Shown: piece after piece, positions 18,522 through 29,131 of the stretch
Layout of the letters: every line of letters begins with the position of its first letter
Position numbering within the stretch: position 1 is the stretch's first letter
Assembly (NCBI GenBank): GCA_023023105.1
Contig: CP083824.1
Location: 682,001-746,000 of the forward strand
DNA: 64,000 bases
Direction of reading: 5' to 3'
Source: Enterobacter ludwigii
Lineage (GTDB): Bacteria > Pseudomonadota > Gammaproteobacteria > Enterobacterales > Enterobacteriaceae
The notes under the pieces: generated by a model
Told to the model about the DNA's origin: nothing
Databases searched by the model: none
What the model saw: the letters and a program-made list of their open reading frames with translations, nothing else
Position numbers and translations under genes: made by a program

Positions 18522-19208
18522 ATGCATCTGTCGATTGTACTGGTTGCCCCAGCCAGAGCCGAAAATATAGGCGCAGCGGCGCGTGCCATGAAGACCATGG
18601 GTTTTACCGATTTACGTATTGTGGACAGCGCGGCCCATCTGGAGCCTGCCGCCCGGTGGGTGGCGCACGGGTCGGGAGATATTCTCGATAATATAACTAC
18701 TTACGACACACTAGCCGCCGCGTTGCACGACATTTCGTTTACCGTTGCGACCACCGCGCGCAGCCGTGCGAAATTCCACTACTACGCCACCCCTGCTGAA
18801 CTGGTGCCCATGCTGAAAGAGAAAAGCCAGTGGCTGGAGAAAGCCGCGCTGGTGTTTGGCCGTGAAGATTCCGGGTTAACAAACGAAGAGCTGGAACTCG
18901 CTGACGTGCTCACGGGGGCACCGATGGTGGCCGATTATCCGTCCCTGAATTTAGGCCAGGCGGTCATGGTCTACTGCTATCAATTAGCTTCCCTAATGCA
19001 AATCTCTCAGCCACAGGCTGAGGGGGCAAACGAAAACCAGCTGGCCGCACTGCGCGCTCGTGTTGAGCAACTGTTATCTCAATTGGGGGTAGCGGACGAT
19101 CAAAAAATGGCTGACTGGCTGCAGCAGCGTTTGGGGCGTCTTGAGCAGCGGGACACCGCCATGCTGCACCGTTTGCTGCACGATATTGAAAAAAAATTGG
19201 CCGAGTAA
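18522..19208 (+). CDS. yjtD: SPOUT-family tRNA/rRNA methyltransferase YjtD (LasT)
   Basis: The 228-residue protein is a SpoU/TrmH-type methyltransferase of the TrmJ-like branch. It starts LSIVLVAPARAENIGAAARAMKTMG, which contains the family's motif with N and E. FGREDSGLTNEEL and the knot motif SLNLGQAVMVYCYQL follow. Length equals E. coli YjtD. The RNA target is not established. It stands alone ahead of the thr operon. Confidence 0.93.
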   Translation: MHLSIVLVAPARAENIGAAARAMKTMGFTDLRIVDSAAHLEPAARWVAHGSGDILDNITTYDTLAAALHDISFTVATTARSRAKFHYYATPAELVPMLKEKSQWLEKAALVFGREDSGLTNEELELADVLTGAPMVADYPSLNLGQAVMVYCYQLASLMQISQPQAEGANENQLAALRARVEQLLSQLGVADDQKMADWLQQRLGRLEQRDTAMLHRLLHDIEKKLAE

Positions 19209-19341
19209 AATACTGCCATAAGTTTTTACTATGGCGAATAAGTCTGTCTGGATGGGTTGCACTTGGGGGAATCGGATGAAAATAAATCTGCACGCAGCGG
19301 GACGTGAGAGTCTCCCGAAATGTGATCAAATTAAAAATCCA

Positions 19342-19368
19342 TTGACTTAAGGTGCCCGATCATTTAAC
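19342..19368 (+). promoter_or_regulatory. thr operon promoter
   Basis: TTGACT at 19342-19347 matches the -35 box of the E. coli thr promoter, and a TTTAAC-like -10 lies at 19363-19368. Spacing is short (15 bases), as it is when the E. coli promoter is read this way. The leader peptide starts about 50 bases later. Confidence 0.7.
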
Positions 19369-19419
19369 CCTAAAAGAATACAGCACAGACAGATAATAAT
19401 GACAGAGTACACAACATCC

Positions 19420-19488
19420 ATGAAACGCATCAGCATCACCACCATTACCACAACCATCATCATTACCACAGGTAACGATGCGGGCTGA
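19420..19488 (+). CDS. thrL: thr operon leader peptide
   Basis: A 22-codon frame starts MKRIS and ends GNDAG. It holds seven threonine and six isoleucine codons, including three Ile in a row. Ribosome stalling at these codons when Thr- or Ile-tRNA is short lets the thr genes be transcribed. The E. coli peptide is 21 residues with eight Thr and four Ile. The attenuator follows at 19513-19543. Confidence 0.93.
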   Translation: MKRISITTITTTIIITTGNDAG

Positions 19489-19512
19489 CGCGTACAGGAA
19501 AAACAAAAAAAA

Positions 19513-19543
19513 GCCCGCACCTGAACAGTGCGGGCTTTTTTTT
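19513..19543 (+). terminator. thr operon attenuator
   Basis: GCCCGCAC (19513-19520), a 7-base loop and GTGCGGGC (19528-19535) are followed by eight T. Eight A ahead of the stem extend the pairing. This is the expected rho-independent attenuator between thrL and thrA. Confidence 0.95.
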
Positions 19544-19568
19544 CGGCTAAAGGAAACGAGGTAGAACC

Positions 19569-22031
19569 ATGCGAGTGTTGAAGTTCGGCGGTACATCAGT
19601 GGCAAATGCAGAACGTTTTCTGCGCGTAGCCGATATCCTGGAAAGCAACGCCAGGCAGGGGCAGGTTGCGACCGTGCTCTCTGCCCCGGCAAAAATCACG
19701 AACCATCTGGTGGCGATGATTGAAAAAACCATCGGTGGTCAGGATGCACTCCCGAACATCAGCGACGCAGAGCGCATCTTCGCTGACTTACTGCAAGGGC
19801 TGGCAGAGGCGCAGCCAGGCTTTCCGCACGCTCAACTGAAGTCCTTCGTTGAGCAGGAATTCGCGCAAATTAAACATGTTCTGCACGGCATCAGCCTTCT
19901 CGGCCAGTGTCCGGACAGCATCAACGCGGCACTGATCTGCCGCGGCGAAAAACTCTCTATCGCTATCATGGCGGGCGTGCTTGAAGCGCGCGGTCATCAC
20001 GTGACTGTGATCGATCCGGTTGAAAAACTGCTGGCGGTGGGCCACTACCTCGAATCCACTGTTGATATTGCCGAATCAACTCGCCGCATCGCTGCAAGCA
20101 AAATTCCGTCTGACCACATGATCCTGATGGCAGGCTTCACCGCCGGTAACGAGAAGGGTGAGCTGGTGGTGCTGGGCCGTAACGGCTCCGACTACTCCGC
20201 CGCCGTGCTGGCCGCCTGTTTACGCGCGGACTGTTGTGAGATCTGGACTGACGTTGATGGTGTTTATACCTGCGACCCGCGCCAGGTACCGGACGCCAGG
20301 CTGTTGAAGTCGATGTCGTACCAGGAAGCGATGGAGCTTTCCTACTTCGGCGCTAAAGTCCTTCACCCGCGTACCATCTCCCCGATTGCCCAGTTCCAGA
20401 TCCCTTGCCTGATTAAAAACACCGGTAACCCGCAGGCACCCGGTACGCTGATTGGCGCGAGTAACGATGAAGACGGCCTGCCGGTGAAAGGCATCTCTAA
20501 CCTCAACAACATGGCGATGTTCAGCGTCTCCGGTCCGGGGATGAAAGGGATGGTCGGTATGGCGGCGCGCGTGTTTGCAGCCATGTCCCGCAACGGCATC
20601 TCCGTGGTGTTGATCACCCAGTCTTCTTCCGAATACAGCATCAGCTTCTGCGTGCCGCAGGCCGACTGCCTGCGCGCCCGCCGCGCGCTGGAAGAAGAAT
20701 TCTATCTTGAGCTGAAAGAAGAACTGCTTGAGCCGCTGTACATTCAGGAACGTCTGGCGATCATCTCGGTGGTGGGCGATGGCATGCGCACGCTTCGTGG
20801 TATCTCCGCCAAGTTCTTCGCTGCGCTGGCACGCGCCAATATCAATATCGTTGCGATTGCCCAGGGCTCGTCAGAGCGTTCAATCTCTGTTGTTGTGGAC
20901 AACGATGACGCCACCACTGGCGTTCGCGTGGTTCACCAGATGCTGTTCAACACCGATCAGGTCATCGAACTGTTCCTGATTGGCGTGGGCGGCGTTGGCG
21001 GCGCGCTGCTGGAGCAGGTGAAGCGCCAGCAGGCGTGGCTGAAGAAGAAACATATTGATCTGCGCGTCTGCGGGATCGCCAACTCAAAAGCGTTGCTGAC
21101 CAACGTGCATGGCCTGAATCTGGAAAACTGGCAGGCGGAAATGAACGAGGCGAAAGAGCCGTTTAATCTGGGACGCCTGATCCGACTGGTGAAAGAGTAT
21201 CACCTGCTCAACCCGGTGATTGTCGACTGTACGTCGAACCAGGCGGTTGCCGATCAGTACGCTGACTTCCTGCGTGAAGGCTTCCACGTGGTGACGCCGA
21301 ACAAAAAGGCCAACACCTCGTCGATGAACTACTACCACCAGTTGCGCCTGGCGGCGAGCAAATCGCGTCGCAAATTCCTGTATGACACCAACGTGGGTGC
21401 TGGTTTGCCGGTTATCGAGAACCTGCAAAACCTGCTGAACGCGGGGGATGAACTGCAGCGTTTCTCCGGTATCCTCTCCGGATCGCTGTCGTTTATTTTC
21501 GGCAAACTGGATGAAGGCATGAGCCTTTCAGAAGCGACCCGCGCTGCGCGTGAACTGGGTTATACCGAGCCGGATCCGCGTGACGATCTCTCCGGGATGG
21601 ATGTGGCGCGTAAGCTGCTGATCCTGGCGCGTGAAACAGGTCGTGAGCTGGAGCTTTCCGATATCGTGATTGAACCGGTTCTGCCAGCAGAATTTGATAG
21701 CTCCGGTGATGTCGGTGCCTTTATGGCTAATTTGCCGCAGCTTGACGATGCGTTTGCCGCACGCGTTGCGAAAGCCCGTGATGAAGGTAAGGTATTGCGC
21801 TATGTTGGCAATATTGAAGAAGATGGTGTGTGCCGGGTGAAGATTGCCGAAGTGGATGGCAACGATCCGCTGTACAAAGTCAAAAACGGCGAAAACGCCC
21901 TTGCGTTTTACAGCCACTATTATCAGCCATTGCCGCTGGTGCTTCGCGGTTATGGCGCAGGGAACGATGTTACAGCGGCGGGTGTGTTTGCCGATCTGCT
22001 GCGTACCCTGTCATGGAAGTTAGGAGTTTAA
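19569..22031 (+). CDS. thrA: Bifunctional aspartokinase I / homoserine dehydrogenase I
   Basis: ThrA catalyses the first step (aspartate to aspartyl phosphate) and the third step (aspartate semialdehyde to homoserine) of threonine synthesis. The 820 residues start with the kinase motif [13 protein letters not shown], followed by two ACT regulatory repeats at about 320-460. The NAD(P)-binding run GVGGVGG of the dehydrogenase lies near residue 470. Length equals E. coli ThrA, which is inhibited by threonine. thrB begins one base after the stop. Confidence 0.98.
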   Translation: MRVLKFGGTSVANAERFLRVADILESNARQGQVATVLSAPAKITNHLVAMIEKTIGGQDALPNISDAERIFADLLQGLAEAQPGFPHAQLKSFVEQEFAQIKHVLHGISLLGQCPDSINAALICRGEKLSIAIMAGVLEARGHHVTVIDPVEKLLAVGHYLESTVDIAESTRRIAASKIPSDHMILMAGFTAGNEKGELVVLGRNGSDYSAAVLAACLRADCCEIWTDVDGVYTCDPRQVPDARLLKSMSYQEAMELSYFGAKVLHPRTISPIAQFQIPCLIKNTGNPQAPGTLIGASNDEDGLPVKGISNLNNMAMFSVSGPGMKGMVGMAARVFAAMSRNGISVVLITQSSSEYSISFCVPQADCLRARRALEEEFYLELKEELLEPLYIQERLAIISVVGDGMRTLRGISAKFFAALARANINIVAIAQGSSERSISVVVDNDDATTGVRVVHQMLFNTDQVIELFLIGVGGVGGALLEQVKRQQAWLKKKHIDLRVCGIANSKALLTNVHGLNLENWQAEMNEAKEPFNLGRLIRLVKEYHLLNPVIVDCTSNQAVADQYADFLREGFHVVTPNKKANTSSMNYYHQLRLAASKSRRKFLYDTNVGAGLPVIENLQNLLNAGDELQRFSGILSGSLSFIFGKLDEGMSLSEATRAARELGYTEPDPRDDLSGMDVARKLLILARETGRELELSDIVIEPVLPAEFDSSGDVGAFMANLPQLDDAFAARVAKARDEGKVLRYVGNIEEDGVCRVKIAEVDGNDPLYKVKNGENALAFYSHYYQPLPLVLRGYGAGNDVTAAGVFADLLRTLSWKLGV

Positions 22032-22032
22032 C

Positions 22033-22962
22033 ATGGTCAAAGTTTATGCCCCGGCTTCCAGCGCCAATATGAGCGTCGGATTTGATGTGCTGGGTGCGGC
22101 GGTCACGCCGGTTGATGGTTCTCTGCTGGGCGATACGGTCACGGTTGAAGCGGCAAATAGCTTCAGCCTGAATAACGTGGGCCGCTTTGCCAGCAAACTG
22201 CCGTCGGACCCGCGCGAGAATATCGTCTATCAGTGCTGGGAGCGCTTCTGTCAGGAGATTGGCAAAAATGTGCCGGTCACCATGACGCTGGAAAAAAGTA
22301 TGCCGATTGGCTCAGGGCTGGGCTCCAGCGCCTGCTCGGTGGTCGCTGCGCTGGTGGCCATGAATGAACACTGCGGCAAACCGCTGAACAATAACCGCCT
22401 GCTGGGGTTAATGGGCGAGCTGGAAGGGCGGATCTCTGGCAGCATTCATTATGACAACGTCGCGCCGTGCTTCCTTGGCGGCATGCAGTTGATGATCGAA
22501 GAAAATGGCATCATCAGCCAGCAGGTGCCAGGGTTTGATGAGTGGCTGTGGGTGCTGGCCTATCCGGGTATTAAGGTTTCCACCGCTGAAGCGCGTGCGA
22601 TCCTGCCCGCGCAGTATCGTCGCCAGGACTGTATCGCGCACGGACGTCATCTGGCCGGCTTTATTCACGCCTGCTATACCCGTCAGCCGCAGCTGGCGGC
22701 GAAATTGATGAAAGATGTTATTGCCGAGCCATACCGTACCAAACTGCTGCCTGGTTTTAACGAGGCACGACAGGCATCTTTGGATATTGGCGCGCAGGCA
22801 TGCGGCATCTCCGGCTCCGGCCCGACGCTGTTCGCCTTATGCGATAAACCAGACACTGCGCAACGCGTAGCGGACTGGCTCTCTAAACACTACCTGCAAA
22901 ATCAGGAAGGCTTTGTTCATATTTGCCGTCTGGACACGGCTGGCGCACGAGTACTGGGATAA
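22033..22962 (+). CDS. thrB: Homoserine kinase
   Basis: ThrB phosphorylates homoserine with ATP. The 309-residue protein is a GHMP kinase with the glycine-rich ATP motif [10 protein letters not shown] at residues 91-100 and the C-terminal motif [10 protein letters not shown]. coli ThrB has 310 residues. It is the third coding gene of the thr operon, with gaps of one and three bases to its neighbours, so translation is probably coupled. Confidence 0.98.
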   Translation: MVKVYAPASSANMSVGFDVLGAAVTPVDGSLLGDTVTVEAANSFSLNNVGRFASKLPSDPRENIVYQCWERFCQEIGKNVPVTMTLEKSMPIGSGLGSSACSVVAALVAMNEHCGKPLNNNRLLGLMGELEGRISGSIHYDNVAPCFLGGMQLMIEENGIISQQVPGFDEWLWVLAYPGIKVSTAEARAILPAQYRRQDCIAHGRHLAGFIHACYTRQPQLAAKLMKDVIAEPYRTKLLPGFNEARQASLDIGAQACGISGSGPTLFALCDKPDTAQRVADWLSKHYLQNQEGFVHICRLDTAGARVLG

Positions 22963-22965
22963 CGA

Positions 22966-24252
22966 ATGAAACTCTACAATCTTAAAGATCATAACGAGCA
23001 GGTCAGCTTCGCGCAGGCGGTGACTCAGGGACTGGGCAAAAATCAGGGGTTATTCTTCCCCCATGACCTGCCGGAATTTCAGCTGACCGAGATTGATGAA
23101 CTGCTGAAGCTGGATTTTGTCACCCGCAGTACCAAAATTCTGTCTGCGTTTATCGGCGACGAAATCCCGCAGGATCTGCTGGAAGAACGCGTGCGGTCGG
23201 CGTTCGCTTTCCCGGCTCCGGTTCAGCAGGTGGAGCCTGACGTTGGCTGTCTGGAACTGTTTCACGGCCCGACCCTGGCGTTCAAAGATTTCGGTGGCCG
23301 CTTTATGGCGCAGATGCTGACCCACATCAGCGGCGACAAACCGGTAACCATTCTGACGGCTACCTCCGGTGATACCGGTGCGGCGGTTGCGCATGCGTTC
23401 TACGGCCTGAAAAACGTTCGTGTGGTGATCCTCTACCCGAAAGGCAAAATCAGCCCGCTGCAGGAAAAACTGTTCTGTACCCTCGGCGGCAACATTGAGA
23501 CCGTGGCTATCGACGGTGATTTCGACGCCTGCCAGGCACTGGTCAAACAGGCCTTCGATGATGAAGAGCTGAAGGCGGCGCTGGGTCTGAACTCGGCGAA
23601 CTCCATCAACATCAGCCGTCTGCTGGCGCAGATTTGCTACTATTTCGAAGCGGTTGCACAGCTCCCGCAGGAAGCGCGTAATCAGCTTGTTGTCTCTGTG
23701 CCAAGCGGTAACTTTGGTGACCTGACGGCTGGCCTGCTGGCAAAATCCCTGGGTCTGCCGGTGAAACGCTTTATCGCTGCCACCAACGCTAACGACACCG
23801 TGCCGCGTTTCCTGAAAGACGGCAAATGGGCGCCGAACGCGACGCAGGCAACGCTCTCCAATGCGATGGATGTGTCGCAGCCGAATAACTGGCCGCGAGT
23901 GGAAGAACTGTTCCGCCGCAAAATCTGGCGTCTTGGCGATCTGGGTTACGCAGCGGTGACGGATGAAACCACCAAAGAGACCATGCGTGAGCTGAAAGCG
24001 GTGGGGTATACCTCCGAACCGCACGCCGCAATTGCTTACCGTGCTTTGCGCGATCAGCTTAATCCAGGTGAATATGGCCTGTTCCTGGGGACGGCGCATC
24101 CGGCAAAATTCAAAGAGAGCGTGGAAGAGATTCTGGGTGAAACGCTGCCGCTGCCGAAAGAGCTGGCCGAACGTGCCGACCTGCCGCTGCTGTCTCATGA
24201 ACTACCTGCGGATTTTGCCGCGCTGCGTAAGTTGATGATGGCTCGAGCGTGA
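22966..24252 (+). CDS. thrC: Threonine synthase
   Basis: ThrC turns O-phosphohomoserine into threonine with pyridoxal phosphate. The cofactor lysine is Lys107 in PTLAFKDFGG, and the phosphate cup SGDTGAAV follows. The 428 residues equal E. coli ThrC. It closes the operon; the paired REP element at 24258-24340 with its T-run follows the stop. Confidence 0.98.
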   Translation: MKLYNLKDHNEQVSFAQAVTQGLGKNQGLFFPHDLPEFQLTEIDELLKLDFVTRSTKILSAFIGDEIPQDLLEERVRSAFAFPAPVQQVEPDVGCLELFHGPTLAFKDFGGRFMAQMLTHISGDKPVTILTATSGDTGAAVAHAFYGLKNVRVVILYPKGKISPLQEKLFCTLGGNIETVAIDGDFDACQALVKQAFDDEELKAALGLNSANSINISRLLAQICYYFEAVAQLPQEARNQLVVSVPSGNFGDLTAGLLAKSLGLPVKRFIAATNANDTVPRFLKDGKWAPNATQATLSNAMDVSQPNNWPRVEELFRRKIWRLGDLGYAAVTDETTKETMRELKAVGYTSEPHAAIAYRALRDQLNPGEYGLFLGTAHPAKFKESVEEILGETLPLPKELAERADLPLLSHELPADFAALRKLMMARA

Positions 24253-24257
24253 TTTTT

Positions 24258-24340
24258 GTCGGGTGACGGCTACGCCTTACCCGACCTACAACGGCTCAGA
24301 ACGTAGGCCGGGTAAGGCGACGGCGCCCCCCGGCTTTTTT
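24258..24340. repeat. Paired REP element (BIME) with terminator after thrC
   Basis: Two REP units lie head to head. The first (24259-24289) is GTCGGGTGACGG...ACCCGACCTAC. The second (24303-24335) is GTAGGCCGGGTAAGGCG...CCCCGGC, its near reverse complement. The second unit ends in TTTTTT (24335-24340), so it can also act as the thr operon terminator. Confidence 0.88.
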
Positions 24341-24498
24341 ATGGAGAAATTAAGGAGAAAAAAAGAAGGGAAAATGCAGAAATTCCCAATAAATGCGGTA
24401 ACTTAGAGATTAGGATTGCAGAGAATAACAACCCCGGTTCCCCTCACGTAACCTCCTTACATCGGCCCACGTTGGGCAAGAAGAATAAGGAGTCACCT

Positions 24499-24792
24499 AT
24501 GTCTACGTTGAAACCTGTCCTCATCGCACTTTCACTGATGCTGGTCGCTCCTATGGCGGTACAGGCATCTGAAATCACACTCGTGCCTGCGGTAAAACTG
24601 CAGATTGGTGACCAGGATAACCACGGACACTACTGGGATGGCGGTCGCTGGCGCGACCATGACTGGTGGAAGGCCCATTATGACTGGCGCGATAATCACT
24701 GGCGTCCTCATGACGAACATCGCGATCGTGACGACCATCCAGACCACCGTCACGACGATCATCGTCCAGGTCCGGACTGGAAGCACCATTAA
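24499..24792 (+). CDS. yaaX: YaaX-like secreted His/Asp-rich protein (DUF2502 type)
   Basis: The start at 24499 has AGGAG ahead and gives 97 residues. A signal peptide of about 23 residues ends at VQA-SE. The mature part becomes very rich in His, Asp, Arg and Trp from residue 40, with repeated RDHDWW / DWRDNHW units and a tail of DDHPDHRHDDHR. The position after thrC matches yaaX of E. coli, and the family is DUF2502. Function is unknown; metal binding is suggested only by composition. It has its own terminator. Confidence 0.85.
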   Translation: MSTLKPVLIALSLMLVAPMAVQASEITLVPAVKLQIGDQDNHGHYWDGGRWRDHDWWKAHYDWRDNHWRPHDEHRDRDDHPDHRHDDHRPGPDWKHH

Positions 24793-24795
24793 TGC

Positions 24796-24819
24796 AAACC
24801 CCGCCAGCTGGCGGGGTTT
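24796..24819. terminator. Terminator between yaaX and yaaA
   Basis: AAACCCCGCCAG is followed directly by CTGGCGGGGTTT, a perfect 24-base palindrome, then TGTTTT. It lies between convergent genes. Confidence 0.88.
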
Positions 24820-24823
24820 TGTT

Positions 24824-25597
24824 TTACTGCTCGTGGCGCTTAAACACCAGTTCACCTTTCCCTGACGACGCTTCGTCAAAGAAATACCCTTCGCTGTTAA
24901 ATCCGGTCAACTGCTCCAGCTTCGTCAGTCGGTTCTGAATGATGTAGCGGCTCATCAGACCACGCGCTTTTTTGGCGTAGAAACTGATCACTTTGAACTT
25001 ACCGTTTTTCTCATCAAGGAAGACCGGCTTGATGATTTCCGCATCCAGTTTCTTTGGCTTCACGGACTTGTAGTATTCGTCAGAGGCCAGGTTAATCACC
25101 ACGTTATCGCCCTGGGCATGTAGCGCTGCGTTTAGCTTGTCGGTGATGATGTCACCCCAGAAATGGTACAGATCTTTGCCTTTTGCATTCTCTAATCGGA
25201 TACCCATCTCAAGACGGTAAGGTTGCATCAAATCCAGCGGACGCAGAACGCCGTACAGGCCTGAGAGCATGCGCAGGTGCTGCTGGGCAAAATCGAAATC
25301 GGCTTCGCAGAACTCTTCCGCCTGCAGGCCGGTATACACATCACCTTTAAACGCCAGCAGCGCCTGGCGAGCGTTGGCTGGCGTGAAATCCGGGTGCCAC
25401 TCGTGGAAGCGGGTGGCGTTAAGATCTGCGAGCTTATCGCTGATGCTCATCAGCGAGGCGATTTGTGGTGCAGAGAGTTTACGCGCTTCGCGGATCAGCT
25501 GTTGCGAATAGTCCAGCAGTTCAGGTTGCGTATAGCGCTCGGTGGCGAGCGGGCTCTGGTAGTCGAGCGTTTTTGCAGGTGAAATAAGAATCAGCAT
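24824..25597 (-). CDS. yaaA: Peroxide stress protein YaaA
   Basis: YaaA lowers free intracellular iron during hydrogen peroxide stress in E. coli, where it is under OxyR. The 257-residue protein starts [13 protein letters not shown] and carries the conserved LNLASDEY-like and [10 protein letters not shown] motifs of the DUF328 family (here [12 protein letters not shown]). Length is as in E. coli. It is convergent with yaaX, and yaaJ lies upstream on the same strand. Confidence 0.96.
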   Translation of the reverse strand: MLILISPAKTLDYQSPLATERYTQPELLDYSQQLIREARKLSAPQIASLMSISDKLADLNATRFHEWHPDFTPANARQALLAFKGDVYTGLQAEEFCEADFDFAQQHLRMLSGLYGVLRPLDLMQPYRLEMGIRLENAKGKDLYHFWGDIITDKLNAALHAQGDNVVINLASDEYYKSVKPKKLDAEIIKPVFLDEKNGKFKVISFYAKKARGLMSRYIIQNRLTKLEQLTGFNSEGYFFDEASSGKGELVFKRHEQ

Positions 25598-25663
25598 ATC
25601 CAGTCCTTGCAGGAAATTTAGAGCGACTTTAGCAAAAAATCGCCCTGAATTGATCGATAGCTG

Positions 25664-27094
25664 TTATCGCCGGGGCAAATCATCCCATGTGCCGGGGGCC
25701 AGTTGCGCGTCAACTTCAGGATAGCGTGTGGGATCAAATACCGGTGGAACACCCAGTTTGCGTTGACGAAGATAGTCCCGGGCAATCAGGCTAACAATGG
25801 GGGAGAGCAGCAGGATCGCCGTAAGGTTGGTGATGGCCATCAGTGCCATGATGACGTCAGCCAGTTGCCAGACCAACGGCATGCTGAGCAGGGATCCTGC
25901 AATGACCATCAGTATCACTCCCAGGCGCAACGCACTGATTGCGGCGCGGGAGTCGAGTTTCAGGAAGATAAGGTTATTTTCGGCGTAAAGGTAATTCACC
26001 ACAATTGAGCTGAAGGCGAACAATATCAGTATGATCGCGACAAAACCGGCCCCCCAGCTGCCAGTAAGGTTCACCAGAGCCTGCTGAAGAAGCTGTATCC
26101 CGGCGTTTCCCGACGAATGCGGTACGGGGCCTGCCAGTAGCAAAATCATGGCGCTGGCGGAGCAGATAATAATGGTATCGGTAAAGACGCCAATCATTTG
26201 CACAATGCCTTGTGCGGCAGGGTGTGGCGGCCAGGAAGAGGCGGCTGCCGCCGCGTTGGGGGTTGACCCCATACCCGCTTCATTGGAAAACATTCCTCGC
26301 TGAAAACCCGCCATCAGCGCCTGGCTGAAGGTGTAGCCCAGCGCACCTGATGCCGCCTCACGCCAGCCAAAAGCGCTTTTGAAGATAGTGGTAATGATTC
26401 CTGGAACCTGGTCGGCATGCAGTGCGGCGACAAACAGGCTCGCGCCAACCCAGAGCAGCGCCATCACGGGAACCATCCACTGCATCAGGCGGGCGATGCC
26501 TTTGAGACCAGCAGAAATGGTGAACAGAACGAAGAGGGATAAAACGATGCCTGTGATCCACTCCGGGCAGGCGAAGGCATAGCGCAGAGCATTGGCGACA
26601 GAATTAGCCTGAACCGTATTAAAAATAAGGCCATAAGCGAGCAGTAAAAAAAGCGAGAACAGAACGCCCATCCAGCGCATCCCTAACCCACGCGCCATAT
26701 ACCAGGCCGGACCGCCGCGAAACTGACCGTGTTTGTCCTTCTCCTTGTACAGCTGTGCGAGAGAGCATTCGGCAAACGAGGTGGCCATGCCAACGATCGC
26801 GGTGACCCACATCCAGAAGACGGCGCCAGGACCACCGGCGCTGATGGCCAGCGCTACACCCGCCAGGTTACCGCTACCGACGCGTGCGGCGAGACTGGTA
26901 CAAAGCGCCTGAAACGAGGTGAGTCCGCCTGGCTGCGGCGTAATGCTGTTTTTCAGACTTCTGCCAAACTTGCGTATATATCTAAACTGGATAAAACCAC
27001 TGCGCAGTGTGAACCATATACCTGCCCCTAATAGCAGATATATCATTATCGAACCCCAGAGGATTTCGTTGATAAAGAAAAGGAAATCAGGCAT
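25664..27094 (-). CDS. yaaJ: Sodium:alanine/glycine symporter YaaJ
   Basis: YaaJ is a member of the alanine/glycine:cation symporter (AGCS) family in the inner membrane. With the ATG at 27094 it is 476 residues, as in E. coli; an ATG eight codons further up (27118) is less likely. About ten or eleven hydrophobic segments are visible. The AGCS motif region GGPGAVFWMWV and MFSNEAGMGSTPNAAAAA are clear. The exact substrate is not fixed. Confidence 0.94.
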   Translation of the reverse strand: MPDFLFFINEILWGSIMIYLLLGAGIWFTLRSGFIQFRYIRKFGRSLKNSITPQPGGLTSFQALCTSLAARVGSGNLAGVALAISAGGPGAVFWMWVTAIVGMATSFAECSLAQLYKEKDKHGQFRGGPAWYMARGLGMRWMGVLFSLFLLLAYGLIFNTVQANSVANALRYAFACPEWITGIVLSLFVLFTISAGLKGIARLMQWMVPVMALLWVGASLFVAALHADQVPGIITTIFKSAFGWREAASGALGYTFSQALMAGFQRGMFSNEAGMGSTPNAAAAASSWPPHPAAQGIVQMIGVFTDTIIICSASAMILLLAGPVPHSSGNAGIQLLQQALVNLTGSWGAGFVAIILILFAFSSIVVNYLYAENNLIFLKLDSRAAISALRLGVILMVIAGSLLSMPLVWQLADVIMALMAITNLTAILLLSPIVSLIARDYLRQRKLGVPPVFDPTRYPEVDAQLAPGTWDDLPRR

Positions 27095-27356
27095 TAACGT
27101 CCCTCTTGTTGATGCCAATATGAATATGTAAGCGCTACCACTGATTGAGCATGCTGTTACTTAGCAGCCTGTTAATATTCTGAGTTTATCATACTCTGTC
27201 TAAGCGCACTGTCTGCGGTTGCGCTACCTCTCACTCGTGTTATCATCTGGGCAGACCGGTTACATCCCCCTAACAAGTAAACCTGTCATTTTTCCGCTGC
27301 AGGCATGCTGTCGGTAGCGTGAATTATCCAGGGCACGTTAAAAGAGAAACACTATC

Positions 27357-28310
27357 ATGACGGATAAATTGACCTCCCTTCGTCAGTTCACCACTGTCGT
27401 AGCTGACACCGGAGATATCGCGGCAATGAAGTTGTACCAGCCGCAGGATGCCACAACTAACCCTTCTCTGATCCTGAACGCTGCACAGATCCCTGAGTAT
27501 CGCAAACTGATTGACGACGCTGTGACCTGGGCGAAAGCGCAGAGCAATGACCGCGCGCAGCAGATCGTTGATGCCACTGACAAACTGGCAGTGAACATCG
27601 GTCTGGAAATCCTGAAACTGGTTCCTGGCCGCATCTCTACCGAAGTGGATGCACGCCTCTCCTACGACACCGAAGCGTCAATCGCCAAAGCAAAACGCCT
27701 GATCAAAATGTACAACGATGCGGGTATCAGCAACGACCGCATCCTGATCAAACTGGCCTCTACCTGGCAGGGCATTCGCGCGGCTGAGCAGCTGGAAAAA
27801 GACGGCATCAACTGTAACCTGACTCTGCTGTTCTCCTTCGCGCAGGCGCGTGCATGTGCAGAAGCCGGTGTCTACCTGATTTCTCCGTTCGTAGGCCGTA
27901 TTCTGGACTGGTACAAAGCCAACACCGATAAGAAAGAGTACGCACCTGCTGAAGATCCAGGCGTGGTTTCCGTTACTGAAATCTACGAATACTACAAACA
28001 GCACGGCTATGAGACTGTTGTTATGGGCGCAAGCTTCCGTAACGTCGGTGAAATCATCGAGCTGGCTGGCTGTGACCGCCTGACCATCGCCCCTGCACTG
28101 CTGAAAGAGCTGGCAGAAAGCGAAGGCGCGATCGAGCGTAAGCTGTCTTACACCGGTGAAGTGAAAGCGCGCCCAGAGCGCATCACTGAGTCCGAGTTCC
28201 TGTGGCAGCACAACCAGGATCCAATGGCAGTAGACAAACTGGCGGACGGTATCCGTAAGTTTGCTGTTGACCAGGGCAAACTGGAAAAAATGATCGGCGA
28301 CCTGCTGTAA
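27357..28310 (+). CDS. talB: Transaldolase B
   Basis: TalB moves a dihydroxyacetone unit between sugar phosphates in the non-oxidative pentose phosphate pathway. The Schiff-base lysine is Lys132 in RILIKLAST, and DATTNPSL lies at 31-38. The 317 residues equal E. coli TalB. GAGA precedes the ATG. Codon use is strongly biased, as for a highly expressed gene. A terminator follows the stop. Confidence 0.98.
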   Translation: MTDKLTSLRQFTTVVADTGDIAAMKLYQPQDATTNPSLILNAAQIPEYRKLIDDAVTWAKAQSNDRAQQIVDATDKLAVNIGLEILKLVPGRISTEVDARLSYDTEASIAKAKRLIKMYNDAGISNDRILIKLASTWQGIRAAEQLEKDGINCNLTLLFSFAQARACAEAGVYLISPFVGRILDWYKANTDKKEYAPAEDPGVVSVTEIYEYYKQHGYETVVMGASFRNVGEIIELAGCDRLTIAPALLKELAESEGAIERKLSYTGEVKARPERITESEFLWQHNQDPMAVDKLADGIRKFAVDQGKLEKMIGDLL

Positions 28311-28318
28311 TCATTTCT

Positions 28319-28342
28319 GCGTGACCGGGTTCCCGGTCACGC
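28319..28342 (+). terminator. Terminator after talB
   Basis: GCGTGACCGGG and CCCGGTCACGC form an 11-bp GC-rich stem with a two-base centre. Only a broken T-run (CTTCTTTC) follows, so termination may be partial. Confidence 0.7.
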
Positions 28343-28421
28343 GACTTCTTTCGTACCCTGTCTGAATTTCCTCTCTGCGTGTATCATTCCCTTTAATCAG
28401 TACTTTTTAGATGGAATGGCT

Positions 28422-29009
28422 ATGAATACCTTACGCATCGGCTTAGTGTCGATTTCTGACCGCGCCTCCAGCGGTGTTTACCAGGATAAAGGCATCCCGG
28501 CTCTGGAAGAGTGGCTGGGCAGCGCGCTGACTACCCCTTTTGAAATCCAGACCCGCCTGATCCCAGACGAACAGCCGATCATTGAGCAGACGCTGTGCGA
28601 GCTGGTGGATGAGATGAGCTGCCATCTGGTGTTGACCACGGGTGGAACCGGGCCTGCACGTCGCGATGTCACGCCAGATGCGACGCTGGCAGTCGCCGAC
28701 CGTGAAATGCCGGGCTTCGGTGAGCAAATGCGCCAGATCAGCCTACACTTTGTTCCAACCGCCATCCTCTCTCGCCAGGTGGGCGTGATCCGCAAACAGG
28801 CGTTGATCCTGAACCTGCCGGGCCAGCCGAAGTCGATCAAAGAGACGCTGGAAGGGCTTAAATCCGACGATGGCAGCGTGATCGTACACGGGATCTTTGC
28901 AAGTGTACCGTATTGTATACAGCTGCTGGACGGTCCGTATGTGGAAACCGATGAGAAAGTCGTAGCAGCTTTTCGGCCTAAAAGCGCGCGCCGCGAGACA
29001 ATATCCTGA
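28422..29009 (+). CDS. mog: Molybdopterin adenylyltransferase Mog
   Basis: Mog adenylates molybdopterin before molybdenum insertion. The start at 28422 gives 195 residues, the E. coli length; an ATG two codons earlier is also possible. The motif TTGGTGPARRDVTPDAT binds the pterin. The gene follows talB as in E. coli and probably has its own promoter in the 111-base gap. Confidence 0.97.
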   Translation: MNTLRIGLVSISDRASSGVYQDKGIPALEEWLGSALTTPFEIQTRLIPDEQPIIEQTLCELVDEMSCHLVLTTGGTGPARRDVTPDATLAVADREMPGFGEQMRQISLHFVPTAILSRQVGVIRKQALILNLPGQPKSIKETLEGLKSDDGSVIVHGIFASVPYCIQLLDGPYVETDEKVVAAFRPKSARRETIS

Positions 29010-29131
29010 AAATAATGATTATGTGACATTAGCTGAAGCGGCGATGGCGTGGTAAAGGTTTTACGGTATAGTAATTTTTTCTTTACGTTTGCTGTAAAAA
29101 TAAATCCACAACACACGCATAATGGTTCGCT

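Noticed and set aside
19276..19350. 24-codon frame with a purine-rich site before the thr promoter
   Set aside because: It ends inside the thr promoter, has no known relative and no equivalent in the E. coli region; short frames like this arise by chance.
24532..24879. 115-codon frame opposite yaaX
   Set aside because: Its odd composition (Val/Met/Thr-rich) is the reverse reading of the His/Asp codons of yaaX.
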